From the NCBI GenBank assembly GCA_947624235.1, contig CANQJK010000003.1:1-50566 (forward strand): DNA of 50,566 bases, written 5' to 3'. A program made the translations under genes and the position numbers. Origin of the DNA: an uncultured Clostridia bacterium. Lineage in GTDB: Bacteria; Bacillota; Clostridia; Christensenellales; CAG-314. Position 1 is the stretch's first letter. Each line of letters begins with the position of its first letter. The notes under the pieces are model-generated. The model was not told where the DNA came from, ran no database searches, and saw only the letters and a list, made by a program, of their open reading frames with translations. Positions 43,196 to 50,566 of this stretch are shown piece by piece.

Positions 43196-43234
43196 AAATC
43201 TATTGCCGTGTAGGTCACAAAAGGAGTATCTTGT

Positions 43235-44362
43235 ATGTTTAAGACGCGCAGAATTTTGCAATTGATCGTGGGCGCACTGTCGCTTTTGACGGTGTTGGCG
43301 CTGATCTGCCTGTCCGTTGTCATAGGCGTCGTGGCTGTGTTCCCGGAAATTTCCGCTTCTGCCAACGCACGACTTGACGTTTACCGAAACGGTCTGCACC
43401 TCATTGCGGGGTATTTGAACCTCGGACAAAGCTACATCGTACCGCTGTTGATGTATGTGTTGCCGTCGTTGTTGCTTGTGGCAGGCGGAATTATGCTCAT
43501 TTGGAAAAACGGCAAACAACCCATGTACATCACCGCGCTGTCCCTTGTTGCGGCGGGCGAATTGGTGATAGCGATGTTTTCGATACTGTGCGCGGGCGAA
43601 TTGGTGGGAGAAAACGCCACCGCTTTGATCTGCGTGTGCGTCCTTTTGCTTGCCGTTTACGGCGCGTTGATAAGTTGCGCGCTGTGCCTCAAACCCAAAA
43701 AAGTTGGCGAAAACGCCGAAACGGTTGAGGAACAGACGGAGGAAGGCACGACCGCGGAGGCAATGCCCGTACAACAGGACGAAGAGGCGACAGTCGAAAC
43801 GGCGCAAAACGAGGAAAAAGTGGAAGATATCGACGAGGACGAGGACGACGAAGAGGACGACCTTGACGACGAGGATCTTGACGAGAACGGCGAAGATGAA
43901 CTTGACGACGCAGAACTTGACGGTGAGAATATCGACAACGAGGAACCCGTCAGCGAGGAACTCGACAGCGACGTAACGCTCGTTGACGAGCGGGCAACGT
44001 CAAAGGAACAAGAAACGGAAGAAACGGTTGCCAACGTCCCCGTGGCGGATATCGACGTACCGCAAGCGGTCGCCGAAGAACCCGAGCAGGAAGCCGTTGT
44101 CGCCGACGAAAACAGCGAAACGGCGCCCGTTATTGAGCAGACGGAACAGCAACAAAGCCAAACGACGGAAACCGTGAAAACACAGCAGAAACAAAGCACC
44201 TCTTCCGAGCCGTCGCTACGCGAGATGTTGACGGAGATCTACTCCAAACCGCAAAGCAACGGGACCGTTACCAAATTGGACATGATACAAATGCTCTACG
44301 ACAACAAAAAGATAACGCACGACGAATACGTTAAATTGATTGATTGGTTCTTCGGCAAATAA
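43235..44362 (+). CDS. Membrane protein with long acidic tail and SHOCT-like end (375 aa)
   Basis: Not recognised as a named family. Four hydrophobic segments (about 9-36, 66-88, 96-118, 126-149) are followed by a low-complexity acidic and Gln-rich stretch (about 155-320; for example DEDEDDEEDDLDDEDLDENG) that should be disordered in the cytoplasm. The last 45 residues form a short helical pair (LDMIQMLYDNKKITHDEYV) resembling a SHOCT domain. AAAGGAG precedes the ATG and a clear promoter lies upstream. The repetitive acidic codons are a likely reason for the many spurious frames here. Confidence 0.8.
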   Translation: MFKTRRILQLIVGALSLLTVLALICLSVVIGVVAVFPEISASANARLDVYRNGLHLIAGYLNLGQSYIVPLLMYVLPSLLLVAGGIMLIWKNGKQPMYITALSLVAAGELVIAMFSILCAGELVGENATALICVCVLLLAVYGALISCALCLKPKKVGENAETVEEQTEEGTTAEAMPVQQDEEATVETAQNEEKVEDIDEDEDDEEDDLDDEDLDENGEDELDDAELDGENIDNEEPVSEELDSDVTLVDERATSKEQETEETVANVPVADIDVPQAVAEEPEQEAVVADENSETAPVIEQTEQQQSQTTETVKTQQKQSTSSEPSLREMLTEIYSKPQSNGTVTKLDMIQMLYDNKKITHDEYVKLIDWFFGK

Positions 44363-44382
44363 ACAGCCGATTTGCACAATAG

Positions 44383-44436
44383 ACGTTCGCGCTAACATCT
44401 TTATACAAAATGACGTCAAAAACGACTTGACAACAT
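44383..44436. repeat. Truncated MITE-like copy
   Basis: GACGTTCGCGCTAACAT then TTTATACAAAATGACGTCAAA and ACGACTTGA correspond to the left half of element A, with no right half. It lies 64 bases before element B. Confidence 0.55.
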
Positions 44437-44499
44437 GATCTCAATGCAAATAGACGTCAAAAAAACGTGAAAAATTGGTCCAACGCAATGGACAACAAA

Positions 44500-44628
44500 G
44501 GGGCTGTCGCATTGTTCGCATACACGATAAAAAAATGAATAATTATACAAAAAAGCGACTTGAAATCAATATTTTTCAAGCCGTTTTTGATGTCGTTTTG
44601 TAAAAAAAATGTTTAATGCGACAGTCCC
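44500..44628. repeat. MITE-like element B (ends GGGGCTGTCGCAT / ATGCGACAGTCCC)
   Basis: 129 bp with inverted ends and a central hairpin (GACTTGAA .. TTCAAGCCG). Its reverse complement follows element A (3448-3573) nearly throughout. It sits between two convergent genes (44362 and 44720), the same setting as element A. Confidence 0.85.
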
Positions 44629-44719
44629 TTTTTTGTATAAATATTCTTTTTGCCGTTTTGCTTTTGGCGCGACAGCCTGTTTTGATTTTGCGCGAGCACA
44701 ACTTGCAAAATCGAAATTA

Positions 44720-45565
44720 TCACAGCTTGGTTATGTAACAATCGTTGGTCGTTCCTCTGTTTACGGGAAGGAAGCTGTTGCCGTCCAACGTGATCCAAAA
44801 GTTTCCTAAATCGTCACGATAGGCTGTGGCAATTTGGTCGAAATGAAGATTGTTATACGGACCTGTGGTTGCCTGTCCCCAGTATTTGAGGTAACGCGTC
44901 GAGCCGTTTTCCAACACCGTGATGACTTCTTCGCCGTCACCCGAACCGCCACTCGAACCGCCGTCACTGCTTTTGAAGGGCGAGTGTTTGATAAGTTTGT
45001 ACACAACCCAAAGTATCAGGCACACAACGGCAAACGCAAGGAGCACCGCAATGAAGGTGGACAGCCACAACACCACTATCGAAACGATAAATTTTGTTAC
45101 ATAGTGACCGAAAAGGTTGAACCACCTGCCCAAAAGCAATACAAGTGCGTAAATTATCAACGACACCCAAGGCGCCACGACATACAAAATGACGTTAGCG
45201 GTACCGCCCAACATATCACCATTAAGGGAACACAACATTGTGTAAAATATACCAATACCCACAACGCATGCAATGCCGACAACATAAAGCGCTATTCTTG
45301 CGCCCTTTTTTAGGTTGAAATTAGACGCGGCAAAGTACATAAACAATGTCGGGACCATATTCGCAACACCCATTGCAAATACCATTGTGGTAAATTCCAT
45401 ATCCCCACCATTGCCAAACAACGCGGGAATGGGATGTCCGAACACGCCAAACATCAGCAAAAACGACACGACCAGCGTCAAGCCGTAGATCACAGCCAAG
45501 ATAATGGACATGACTAACTCGCCTTTGCTCAGGTAACTATCTTCTGCATAATCTCTTTTACTCAT
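44720..45565 (-). CDS. Hypothetical multi-pass membrane protein with Gly/Ser linker and C-terminal domain (281 aa)
   Basis: Family not recognised. About five or six hydrophobic segments lie between residues 18 and 190, followed by a flexible linker (SSDGGSSGGSGDGEE) and a C-terminal domain of about 65 residues (VITVLENGSTRYLKYWGQ ... FWITLDGNSFLPVNRG), which may bind a partner. The start is ATG 45565 behind TTTGGAGG; a TTG four codons earlier is that ribosome site itself. It is transcribed from a consensus promoter divergent from the HTH gene at 45743, which may regulate it (inference). Confidence 0.78.
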   Translation of the reverse strand: MSKRDYAEDSYLSKGELVMSIILAVIYGLTLVVSFLLMFGVFGHPIPALFGNGGDMEFTTMVFAMGVANMVPTLFMYFAASNFNLKKGARIALYVVGIACVVGIGIFYTMLCSLNGDMLGGTANVILYVVAPWVSLIIYALVLLLGRWFNLFGHYVTKFIVSIVVLWLSTFIAVLLAFAVVCLILWVVYKLIKHSPFKSSDGGSSGGSGDGEEVITVLENGSTRYLKYWGQATTGPYNNLHFDQIATAYRDDLGNFWITLDGNSFLPVNRGTTNDCYITKL

Positions 45566-45619
45566 AAGTACCTCCAAATAAAATTTTGTTTACAACAAAC
45601 ACTTGCTGTTTATAAACGT

Positions 45620-45648
45620 ATTATAACAATCAAAAATGTGCGTGTCAA
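45620..45648 (-). promoter_or_regulatory. Fully consensus promoter of the 281-aa membrane protein
   Basis: TTGACA (45643-45648), 17-bp spacer, TATAAT (45620-45625) on the minus strand. Confidence 0.9.
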
Positions 45649-45656
45649 GCAAAAAT

Positions 45657-45705
45657 CAAGAATTTCTTGTTTTCGACTTTATAGCAATAAATAATTTCTT
45701 GTTTT
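45657..45705. promoter_or_regulatory. Possible HTH-regulator operators between divergent promoters
   Basis: The palindrome CAAGAA-T-TTCTTG (45657-45669) lies eight bases upstream of the -35 box of the membrane-protein promoter. ATTTCTTGTTTT occurs at 45662 and again at 45694, just before the -35 box of the HTH promoter. Confidence 0.5.
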
Positions 45706-45707
45706 AT

Positions 45708-45736
45708 TTGTTATCGCATACTTTTTTTAGTATAAT
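45708..45736 (+). promoter_or_regulatory. Promoter of the HTH gene, placed for a leaderless mRNA
   Basis: TTGTTA (45708-45713), 17-bp spacer, TATAAT (45731-45736). The ATG follows the -10 box by six bases and there is no Shine-Dalgarno. Confidence 0.75.
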
Positions 45737-45742
45737 TCGATT

Positions 45743-46195
45743 ATGATATACAACAAACTAAAAGAGCTTCGAACGGAACGGGGTTGGCGACAAAAAGACG
45801 TTGCGGAAAAGTTGGGTATCAGCGTGCAGGTTTACGGCAATTACGAAAATTGGATAAACCGACCTGATCCCGAAATGCTGTGCAAAATGGCAGACCTGTT
45901 CGGCGTTACCGTAGACTACATCCTCGGACGCGAGGACGAAACGGGCGGAACGGGCGGAACAAGCTGGAACGGAACGGTGCTGGCGTCTAAACAAATCATT
46001 TCAAAACATGGTTGCGACGCCGACAAACACTCACAAGCCGAAAAAGCGTTGAACGAATTGCTCGGCATGCCCGACGACGAAGAACAAGAGGAACCGAACG
46101 GCACAAAAGCACAGCTTATCGCCGTGATAGACGAGCTGAACGAGGAACAGCGTCAACTTTTGTTGGAAGTTGCACGGCAAATGATAAAAAAGTGA
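45743..46195 (+). CDS. XRE-family HTH regulator (150 aa)
   Basis: Cro/CI-type DNA-binding domain in residues 1-62 (NKLKELRTERGWRQKDVAEK, ISVQVYGNYEN, VTVDYILGRED), then a Gly/Thr linker (GGTGGTS) and a C-terminal helical tail (LIAVIDELNEEQRQLLLEVA), probably for dimerisation. The ATG sits six bases after a good -10 box with no ribosome site, so translation is probably leaderless. Divergent from the 281-aa membrane protein; inverted and direct repeats in the intergenic region are candidate operators. Confidence 0.86.
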   Translation: MIYNKLKELRTERGWRQKDVAEKLGISVQVYGNYENWINRPDPEMLCKMADLFGVTVDYILGREDETGGTGGTSWNGTVLASKQIISKHGCDADKHSQAEKALNELLGMPDDEEQEEPNGTKAQLIAVIDELNEEQRQLLLEVARQMIKK

Positions 46196-46199
46196 CGTA

Positions 46200-46680
46200 C
46201 AGACAAAAATAAAGCAGTAGATAAATCAAAAATAAACTTTAACGAAAAATAAAATCAACGATATCCTTAAACGGGAAAAATAAACTTTAACAGAAAAATA
46301 GCCTTAAACGGCAAAGAATAAAATAACTTAAACATCAAACAAATCAAGATACATTAAACGGGAAGAAAACAAAAATAAACTTTGGCGGAAAATAGCCCTA
46401 AACTGCTATGAACCCCAAAACTTAAACGAAAGAAAATTAAAGAATACCCTTAAACGGGGACAAATAAACTTAAACAAAAAATAGCCTTGAACGGCAAAAA
46501 ACAAGATAACATAAACATCAAACAAATCAAGATAACATTAAACGGAAAGCAATCAAAAAATCAACTTTAACGGAAAAAGCATTAAACCGAAAGTAATCAA
46601 AAAAACAAACTTTAACAACAGACAAATCAAAAAAAATAAATTTCAAACAAGGCGACTTATACATCAAACAAATCAAAAAT
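46200..46680. repeat. A-rich array of TTAAACGG-like motifs with a duplicated block
   Basis: The core TTAAACGG or close variants recurs about every 15-40 bases (for example near 46266, 46303, 46353, 46432, 46449, 46536). Two blocks of about 130 bp (46260-46388 and 46443-46573) align with each other at a period near 183 bp, sharing CATCAAACAAATCAAGAT. The strand is strikingly A-rich and T-poor. No open frame with a ribosome site spans it. Confidence 0.75.
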
Positions 46681-46689
46681 AACAACATG

Positions 46690-46735
46690 GGGGCTGTTTC
46701 TATTGGGTATTACCAAACGAAACAGCCCCTTTGTT
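46690..46735. terminator. Terminator-like hairpin GGGGCTGTTTC / GAAACAGCCCC
   Basis: A perfect 11-bp stem with an 18-base loop, followed on the plus strand by TTTGTTTT. It may close the hpf-nfeD-floA transcript from the other side. The arms also resemble the ends of the MITE-like family (GGGGCTGTCGC). Confidence 0.7.
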
Positions 46736-46906
46736 TTGAAAAATATTGTTCGCTCCTGCGCGAAACGTCGCAATGTGAAAGCAACTAAATGCGCGTTTAC
46801 ATCTATGTTTTCCATTGCCACGACGCTTTTTTGCAGAAGCCTATTATCTGGGTAGCGAGGGCGACAAATTGCGTCGCATGTTGCCCGCGCCGAACAGACG
46901 CGGAGC

Positions 46907-47386
46907 CTATCTGTGACGGTAGGGCTTTTTGAAGCGAGGCTCATTGAGTATTTCGCCCAAAATCATTGCCTTTACCACACCGGAATAATCGTTATTCTCG
47001 TTGTTTTGCACTTCGTAGGCAATGTCGTGAGCAATGAAACGAACTCCGTCCAAATCGGCACATCCTTCGTCATCGATATCGCCGAGCGATCCCACTATTT
47101 CTTCGTAGTGTTCTTCTTCGCCCTTGTGTTGATGCGCGCGTGCGTCGGCTACATGCAAAGCGTGTTTATCTGCCTCCGTTTCGGCTTTCTTTTGGCGAAG
47201 TTTTTCAAGGTAGGGGTGCACCACCTCGGCAGAGGACTCTGCGGTTGCGCTCGATTGCGTACTGCCCGTCCCGTTGCTTTTCTTTTTGGCGATGTTGATG
47301 CGAGCAAACACCAATGCAATGATGACTACCATGGCAAAGAACATCGAAAAGCCCACTACCAAAAATATCGTAAACGTTCCGTCCAT
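46907..47386 (-). CDS. Single-pass membrane protein (159 aa), floA operon
   Basis: Not recognised. One membrane span at residues 6-31 (TIFLVVGFSMFFAMVVIIAL), a short polar linker (NGTGSTQSSATAESS) and a charged cytoplasmic tail (VVHPYLEKLRQKKAETEADK and an acidic centre), ending basic. The ATG at 47386 lies 16 bases past the floA stop; no good ribosome site is visible and a longer frame to 47437 would start within floA. Its place behind floA suggests a membrane-microdomain partner, which is inference. Confidence 0.7.
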   Translation of the reverse strand: MDGTFTIFLVVGFSMFFAMVVIIALVFARINIAKKKSNGTGSTQSSATAESSAEVVHPYLEKLRQKKAETEADKHALHVADARAHQHKGEEEHYEEIVGSLGDIDDEGCADLDGVRFIAHDIAYEVQNNENNDYSGVVKAMILGEILNEPRFKKPYRHR

Positions 47387-47402
47387 ACTTGTTGCCCGAC
47401 TG

Positions 47403-48428
47403 TTACTTCTTGGCGGGTTTTCCGTCCGAACCGTCACCCGTTCCGCTGATAGCGTTGCGCATAGCGGTGTCCGCTTGAATGTTTTGCAATTGATAGTAGT
47501 CCATTACGCCCAAATTTCCGTTCCTGAACGCTTCGGCAATGGCTTTGGGAATTTCCGCTTCCGCCTCCACGACTTTGGCGCGCATTTCCTGCGTGTGAGC
47601 CTTCATTTCCTGCTCCGTTGCAATAGCCATGGCGCGACGTTCCTCGGCATTGGCTTGCGCGATGCGTTTGTCCGCTTCTGCCTGATCCATTTGCAGTTGC
47701 GCACCGATGTTTCTGCCAACGTCCACGTCGGCGATGTCGATACTCAATATTTCGTACGCGGTACCTGCGTCAAGTCCCTTTTTGAGGACGGTTTTGCTGA
47801 TAAGGTCGGGGTTTTCCAACACTTCCTTGTGATACTCGGCAGAGCCTACCGTTGTGACAATGCCTTCGCCAACGCGGGCAATGATAGTTTCCTCTCCCGC
47901 ACCGCCGATAAGACGGCTGATATTGGCACGCACCGTAACGCGCGCCTTTACGCGCAATTCGATACCGTTTTTGGCAATGGCGGATATCACGGGCGTTTCG
48001 ATGACTTTGGGATTGACGGACACCCTGACGGCGTTCAACACGTCGCGTCCCGCAAGGTCGATGGCTTTTGCCGATTGCAAAGAAAGTTCTATGTTGGCGC
48101 TGTGCGCAGAAATGAGCGCGTTTACCACATTGCTGATGTTACCGCCCGCCATTACATGACTTTCCAGTTCGGCAATGTCTATGTCCAAACCTGCTTTGCG
48201 TGCGCGAATGTACACGTCTATCAACATGCGGTACTTGATACGGCGCATTTTCATGCCCACCAAACGTCCCATTGACACATGAGCGTTGCTCACCGCCGCG
48301 ATAAACCAAGTGCCGATAGGCAAAAATATCAACAAAATAATGACAAGCGCTATCACGACGATAAGCGCAATTGCCCAGCCGGGAAAATCTACCGAGCCTT
48401 CTGCCAAAAGCGTCAAAAATGTATTCAA
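47403..48428 (-). CDS. floA: Flotillin-like protein FloA (341 aa)
   Basis: Scaffold of functional membrane microdomains. An N-terminal membrane hairpin (about 18-45), a PHB/SPFH domain ([38 protein letters not shown]) and an Ala/Glu-rich coiled coil ([20 protein letters not shown]) before a flexible tail, as in Bacillus FloA/YqfA. Length is normal. It follows nfeD by four bases; NfeD-flotillin pairs are a conserved unit. Confidence 0.95.
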   Translation of the reverse strand: MNTFLTLLAEGSVDFPGWAIALIVVIALVIILLIFLPIGTWFIAAVSNAHVSMGRLVGMKMRRIKYRMLIDVYIRARKAGLDIDIAELESHVMAGGNISNVVNALISAHSANIELSLQSAKAIDLAGRDVLNAVRVSVNPKVIETPVISAIAKNGIELRVKARVTVRANISRLIGGAGEETIIARVGEGIVTTVGSAEYHKEVLENPDLISKTVLKKGLDAGTAYEILSIDIADVDVGRNIGAQLQMDQAEADKRIAQANAEERRAMAIATEQEMKAHTQEMRAKVVEAEAEIPKAIAEAFRNGNLGVMDYYQLQNIQADTAMRNAISGTGDGSDGKPAKK

Positions 48429-48432
48429 AGTT

Positions 48433-48987
48433 TTACTCCTCCTTTATGTTTGTTACCGATATGCGTTGACCTTCCACTTTGACAACGCACACATTACTGC
48501 CCTTTTCGATGTAGCCATCGCACACCACGTCCACCGTTTCCCCGTCGAAGGTGGCTCTTCCCACGGGGTGAAGAATCGTTTCCGTTACTCCGCACTTGCC
48601 GACAAGGTAGGAAAAATCTTTTGTTCCCTCCGTCTTGCCCGTAGGCACCGCGCTGTCGGTGTGGAACAGCGCCGTCTTGGCAAGTCGCGTCTTGGTGATG
48701 AGCCTTGAAAACACCCAAAACATCAATATGAACAATACCAATGCAATGAGCACCATATACAACAGCATGAGAAGGTCTCCGCCGTATATCATCCTGAGCA
48801 CAATGCCCGCCACTATCAAAATGACTCCGCTTATACCGCAGGCGCCGAACCCGGGCACGAACATCTCGATTGCGCAAAGAATGATCCCCAACGCAAACAG
48901 CGCTATCGTCCAGCCGTTCATTTGCGTGAACAGCCGAGCAAAACTACTGTCGGCAAAGCCTTCCATCATAAGCGCAAAAAAATTCAT
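48433..48987 (-). CDS. NfeD-like membrane protein (184 aa)
   Basis: Short NfeD form: three or four membrane segments (about 24-45, 50-66, 70-100), then a C-terminal OB-fold domain ([54 protein letters not shown]). It lacks the ClpP-like protease half of long NfeD. It cooperates with flotillins in membrane domains. It lies 11 bases behind hpf and four before floA. Confidence 0.92.
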   Translation of the reverse strand: MNFFALMMEGFADSSFARLFTQMNGWTIALFALGIILCAIEMFVPGFGACGISGVILIVAGIVLRMIYGGDLLMLLYMVLIALVLFILMFWVFSRLITKTRLAKTALFHTDSAVPTGKTEGTKDFSYLVGKCGVTETILHPVGRATFDGETVDVVCDGYIEKGSNVCVVKVEGQRISVTNIKEE

Positions 48988-48998
48988 TGTTTCTCCTT

Positions 48999-49529
48999 TT
49001 ATTCAATATACGGTTGAAGCAAGCCTATCGTTCCGTCGTTGCGACGATACACCGCTTCTACATTGCCCGTTTCCTCGTTGACGAACAAATAAAACGCGTG
49101 GTCTACGAGTTCGAGGTTTTCCGCCGCCTCAACGGCAGACATTCTGCCCACCGCAAAACGCTTTACCTTTGCAATGGTGAGAGGCGTCACGTCTACGTCG
49201 GAAACAAATTCGTACTCCGCGGGAGCCTGAGGCAGTTTGTAAGATTTGTTGAGCTTTTCGCGGTGCTTGACAAGTTGCCTTTCCAACTTGGGCAAACATG
49301 CGTCGATGTTGTAGTACATTGTGTCGCCCACTACTTCCGAACGAATGTATGTACCGTGATAGTTGATGGAAATTTCCATTTTGCATTGCCTGCCCAGATC
49401 CGTCATTACGATTTTGCACGGCGTATCCTTGTCGGGGAAGTATTTGTCAAGACGCTTGGTCTTGCCTTCCAAAATTCTTTCCAGTCTGTCCGTTACGCGA
49501 TAGTTTTTTGCTGTAATTTCCAGTTTCAT
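48999..49529 (-). CDS. hpf: Ribosome hibernation promoting factor, long form (176 aa)
   Basis: Dimerises 70S ribosomes into inactive 100S particles. Residues 1-100 form the ribosome-binding domain (KLEITAKNYRVTDRLERILE, IVMTDLGRQCKMEISINYHG); residues about 115-176 form the dimerisation domain that defines the long type (KVKRFAVGRMSAVEAAENLE, HAFYLFVNEETGNVEAVYRR). CGGAGG precedes the ATG. It begins the hpf-nfeD-floA-46907 operon, an unusual setting since the long form is more often beside secA. Confidence 0.96.
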   Translation of the reverse strand: MKLEITAKNYRVTDRLERILEGKTKRLDKYFPDKDTPCKIVMTDLGRQCKMEISINYHGTYIRSEVVGDTMYYNIDACLPKLERQLVKHREKLNKSYKLPQAPAEYEFVSDVDVTPLTIAKVKRFAVGRMSAVEAAENLELVDHAFYLFVNEETGNVEAVYRRNDGTIGLLQPYIE

Positions 49530-49592
49530 ATTGTACCTCCGTTTGTTACATTGGAAAACTCGGTAATATTTTCTCCAAATTTTCCTAAATAA

Positions 49593-49620
49593 AGTATATC
49601 ACAACCGTATAATTTTTCAA
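49593..49620 (-). promoter_or_regulatory. Promoter of the hpf operon
   Basis: TTGAAA (49615-49620) and TATACT (49593-49598) on the minus strand with a 16-bp spacer, 64 bases before the hpf start. Confidence 0.65.
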
Positions 49621-49904
49621 GACCATTGGCGCAAAAATATCATACTTTTTTTATTGGGCAGACATAAATAAAATTTTAAGTGTTTATATCAGTTCTACAC
49701 AAAGCGTCGGGACGTGAAAAAACAAAATATAAAAATCGATCCGCGCGGGGCGACGCCGAACACCGCCGAACAGATTTCTGTTTATCAAGGCTTGTTTACA
49801 TAATTCTCTTTGTATGTGTTGTTTTTTTAGCGCGTGCTATTTGCAATGTTTGTCTTTGAAAAGAGCAAGAACGTTGTTACTGACTGCGTTTACATACACA
49901 CTCT

Positions 49905-49950
49905 CATTTAAATTAACATTGACATTTGCATTTTCATTATCATTTACATT
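49905..49950. repeat. Imperfect hexanucleotide repeat (NCATTN)
   Basis: About six consecutive hexamers of the type ACATTG, ACATTT, GCATTT, TCATTA, TCATTT, ACATTA. A run of ten C follows at 50004-50013. Confidence 0.5.
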
Positions 49951-50027
49951 AGTTCCGTTTTGTTATTTTTTGAAAGCGTGGGCATTGCACCAAAACCAGT
50001 TGTCCCCCCCCCCAAAATGTCACTTAC

Positions 50028-50150
50028 CTGAACCAACACTATTATAGCGGGGAAAATATGTCTCCGCGAATAGGGGCGGGCGGTCGGGGACCTTATTCTA
50101 CCGGGAGCGAGGGTGTTTCGCGCAAAATAATCTGCAACGAGGGACTGTCG
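50028..50150 (+). repeat. R1-type repeat unit, left of element E
   Basis: ACCTGAACCAACACTATT, ATATGTCTCCGCGAATAGGGG, GGCGGTCGGGGACCTT, GAGCGAGGGTGTTTCGCGC, AATCTGCAACGAGG in order, then directly the GGGACTGTCG end of element E. About 120 bp closely match 50291-50418 in direct orientation. Confidence 0.8.
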
Positions 50151-50263
50151 ATTCGCATAAACGACTAAAAAATGGATATTTACATAAAAAAAACGGCGTG
50201 AAACAAGAAAGTTTCAAGCCGTTTTTGATGCAATTTTGCATAAAAATTATGATACGACAGTTC
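50141..50263. repeat. MITE-like element E
   Basis: 123 bp from GGGACTGTCG to CGACAGTTC with a central hairpin (ACGGCGTGAAAC / GTTTCAAGCCGT, one mismatch) and A/T-runs. It starts exactly where the small GGAC tip hairpin stands in complete R1 units. Confidence 0.8.
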
Positions 50264-50290
50264 AGGTACGGTAAGTTCAAAAATATCTCG

Positions 50291-50500
50291 TACCTGCACC
50301 AACACTATTGTAGCGCGAAAAATATGTCTCCGCGAATAGGGGTGGGCGGTCGGGGCCCTTGTAACAGATAGAGCGAGTGTATCCCCTGTAAAATAATCTG
50401 CAACGAGGGACTGTCGCGTTTGATTGTACAAGCAACTAAAAACATACAATACGACAGTCCCGAAGCGAAGCCTTTTTGCGCGGAATACCCGAGCGACGCC
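50291..50500 (+). repeat. R1-type unit carrying element F at its tip
   Basis: Left half as at 50028 but with the stem arm TATCCCCTGTAAAA. The core AATCTGCAACGA is followed by element F (50407-50461) instead of GGAC-GAA-GTCC, then GAAGCGAAGCC and a right arm TTTTTGCGCGGAA (50473-50485) that does not match its left arm but does match the left arm at 50116-50127. A chimaera of two stem types. It ends at the stop codon of the edge gene. Confidence 0.8.
50407..50461. repeat. MITE-like element F (55-bp short form)
   Basis: GGGACTGTCGCG at the left and CGACAGTCCC at the right enclose 33 bases, a minimal relative of elements A, B and E. Confidence 0.8.
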
Positions 50501-50566
50501 TTAACGTCTGTAAAATATAATTTCTCCGCCTATCGAGTCTACCAACACGTTGTCGCCCTTGTTGAT
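50501..50566 (-). CDS. C-terminal end of an unidentified protein, cut by the right edge
   Basis: Minus-strand frame open from the window edge to TAA at 50501-50503, reading NKGDNVLVDSIGGEIIFYRR at its end. The pattern (GDNVLVDSIGGEI) looks like the end of a beta-rich domain, but 21 residues are too few to name it. Supporting it as a real gene end: the R1 repeat stops exactly at this stop codon, as the cluster at 29646 stops beside the TauE stop. Confidence 0.5.
   Translation of the reverse strand: MNKGDNVLVDSIGGEIIFYRR

Larger units (their letters stand above)
44363..44719. other. Gene-free interval between convergent genes
   Basis: Filled by the truncated copy and element B. No other feature was recognised. 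Confidence 0.7.
46196..46906. other. Gene-free interval of 711 bp
   Basis: Contains the A-rich array and the hairpin at 46690-46735. The remaining 170 bases up to the 46907 gene show nothing recognisable. Confidence 0.7.
49530..50500. other. Gene-free interval of about 970 bp
   Basis: Holds the hpf promoter, AT-rich sequence, the hexanucleotide run and the nested R1/MITE-like repeats. A 77-codon frame at 49814-50047 is low-complexity and lacks a ribosome site. Confidence 0.7.

Noticed and set aside
46200..46680. CRISPR array or tandem minisatellite
   Set aside because: Motif spacing is irregular and the units are degenerate, without constant repeats or unique spacers of fixed length.
46736..46906. 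Possible tRNA or small RNA between the A-rich array and the 46907 gene
   Set aside because: No cloverleaf with a T-loop could be drawn and no terminator follows the segment.
49814..50047. 77-codon plus-strand frame
   Set aside because: Low-complexity Leu/Phe/Thr sequence generated by a CATTT repeat, no ribosome site, and it runs into the repeat region.

Overview
The window is about 50.6 kb from an anaerobic, low-to-mid GC Bacillota-type bacterium, most likely an uncultured Clostridia relative. The evidence is a pyruvate:ferredoxin oxidoreductase, a dnaG-rpoD-trmK macromolecular-synthesis operon, a complete V/A-type ATPase operon with Na+-type ligands in its rotor subunit, FloA/NfeD, a long-form HPF, a SpoIVFA/SpoIVFB-like pair behind minDE, and consensus sigma-70 promoters with AGGAGG ribosome sites. 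No tRNA, rRNA, CRISPR array, prophage or transposase gene was recognised.

Layout. 1-3.2 kb: PFOR, cut by the left edge. 3.4-8.1 kb: small accessory genes (two membrane/hypothetical proteins, two HTH regulators, one with a translationally coupled partner, a membrane-anchored phosphoesterase). 8.1-8.95 kb: a gene-free stretch with a large palindrome, a terminator and degenerate repeats. 9-13.1 kb: dnaG-rpoD-trmK-zinc ribbon operon (minus). 13.3-23.4 kb: ywlC-rpiB-V-ATPase (G/H, I, K, E, C, F, A, B, D) in one minus-strand run with one good promoter and an end terminator. 23.5-25.4 kb: nadD/yqeK fusion, rsfS, TSCPD protein. 25.4-28.7 kb: membrane protein (+) converging on minD-minE-SpoIVFA-like-M50 (minus). 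28.7-32.1 kb: accessory region with a TauE/SafE permease between inverted clusters of structured repeats, then an AAA/DUF4143 ATPase. 32.2-41.7 kb: a broken paralogue facing an 8.6-kb gene for a 2,854-residue Cys-rich repeat lipoprotein, which is preceded by an unannotated 35-codon ORF and a strong terminator. 41.8-46.2 kb: a surface MBG/YDG-type protein, an acidic membrane protein, another membrane protein and an HTH regulator. 46.2-46.7 kb: an A-rich repeat array. 46.9-49.5 kb: hpf-nfeD-floA operon. 49.5-50.5 kb: repeats, then the tail of a minus-strand gene cut by the right edge.

The most unusual content is non-coding. One family is a MITE-like element of about 125 bp with GGGACTGTCGCA-type inverted ends. 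A second family has a conserved core and a basal stem whose two arms change together between copies (at least two fully paired stem types, with halves of a third). The two families are nested: the small GGAC-GAA-GTCC hairpin at the tip of the second family is replaced in some copies by the ends of the first. The promoter/small ORF/terminator arrangement before the giant lipoprotein gene and a 103-bp palindrome followed by a terminator at 8.2 kb are also candidates for undescribed RNA-level elements.
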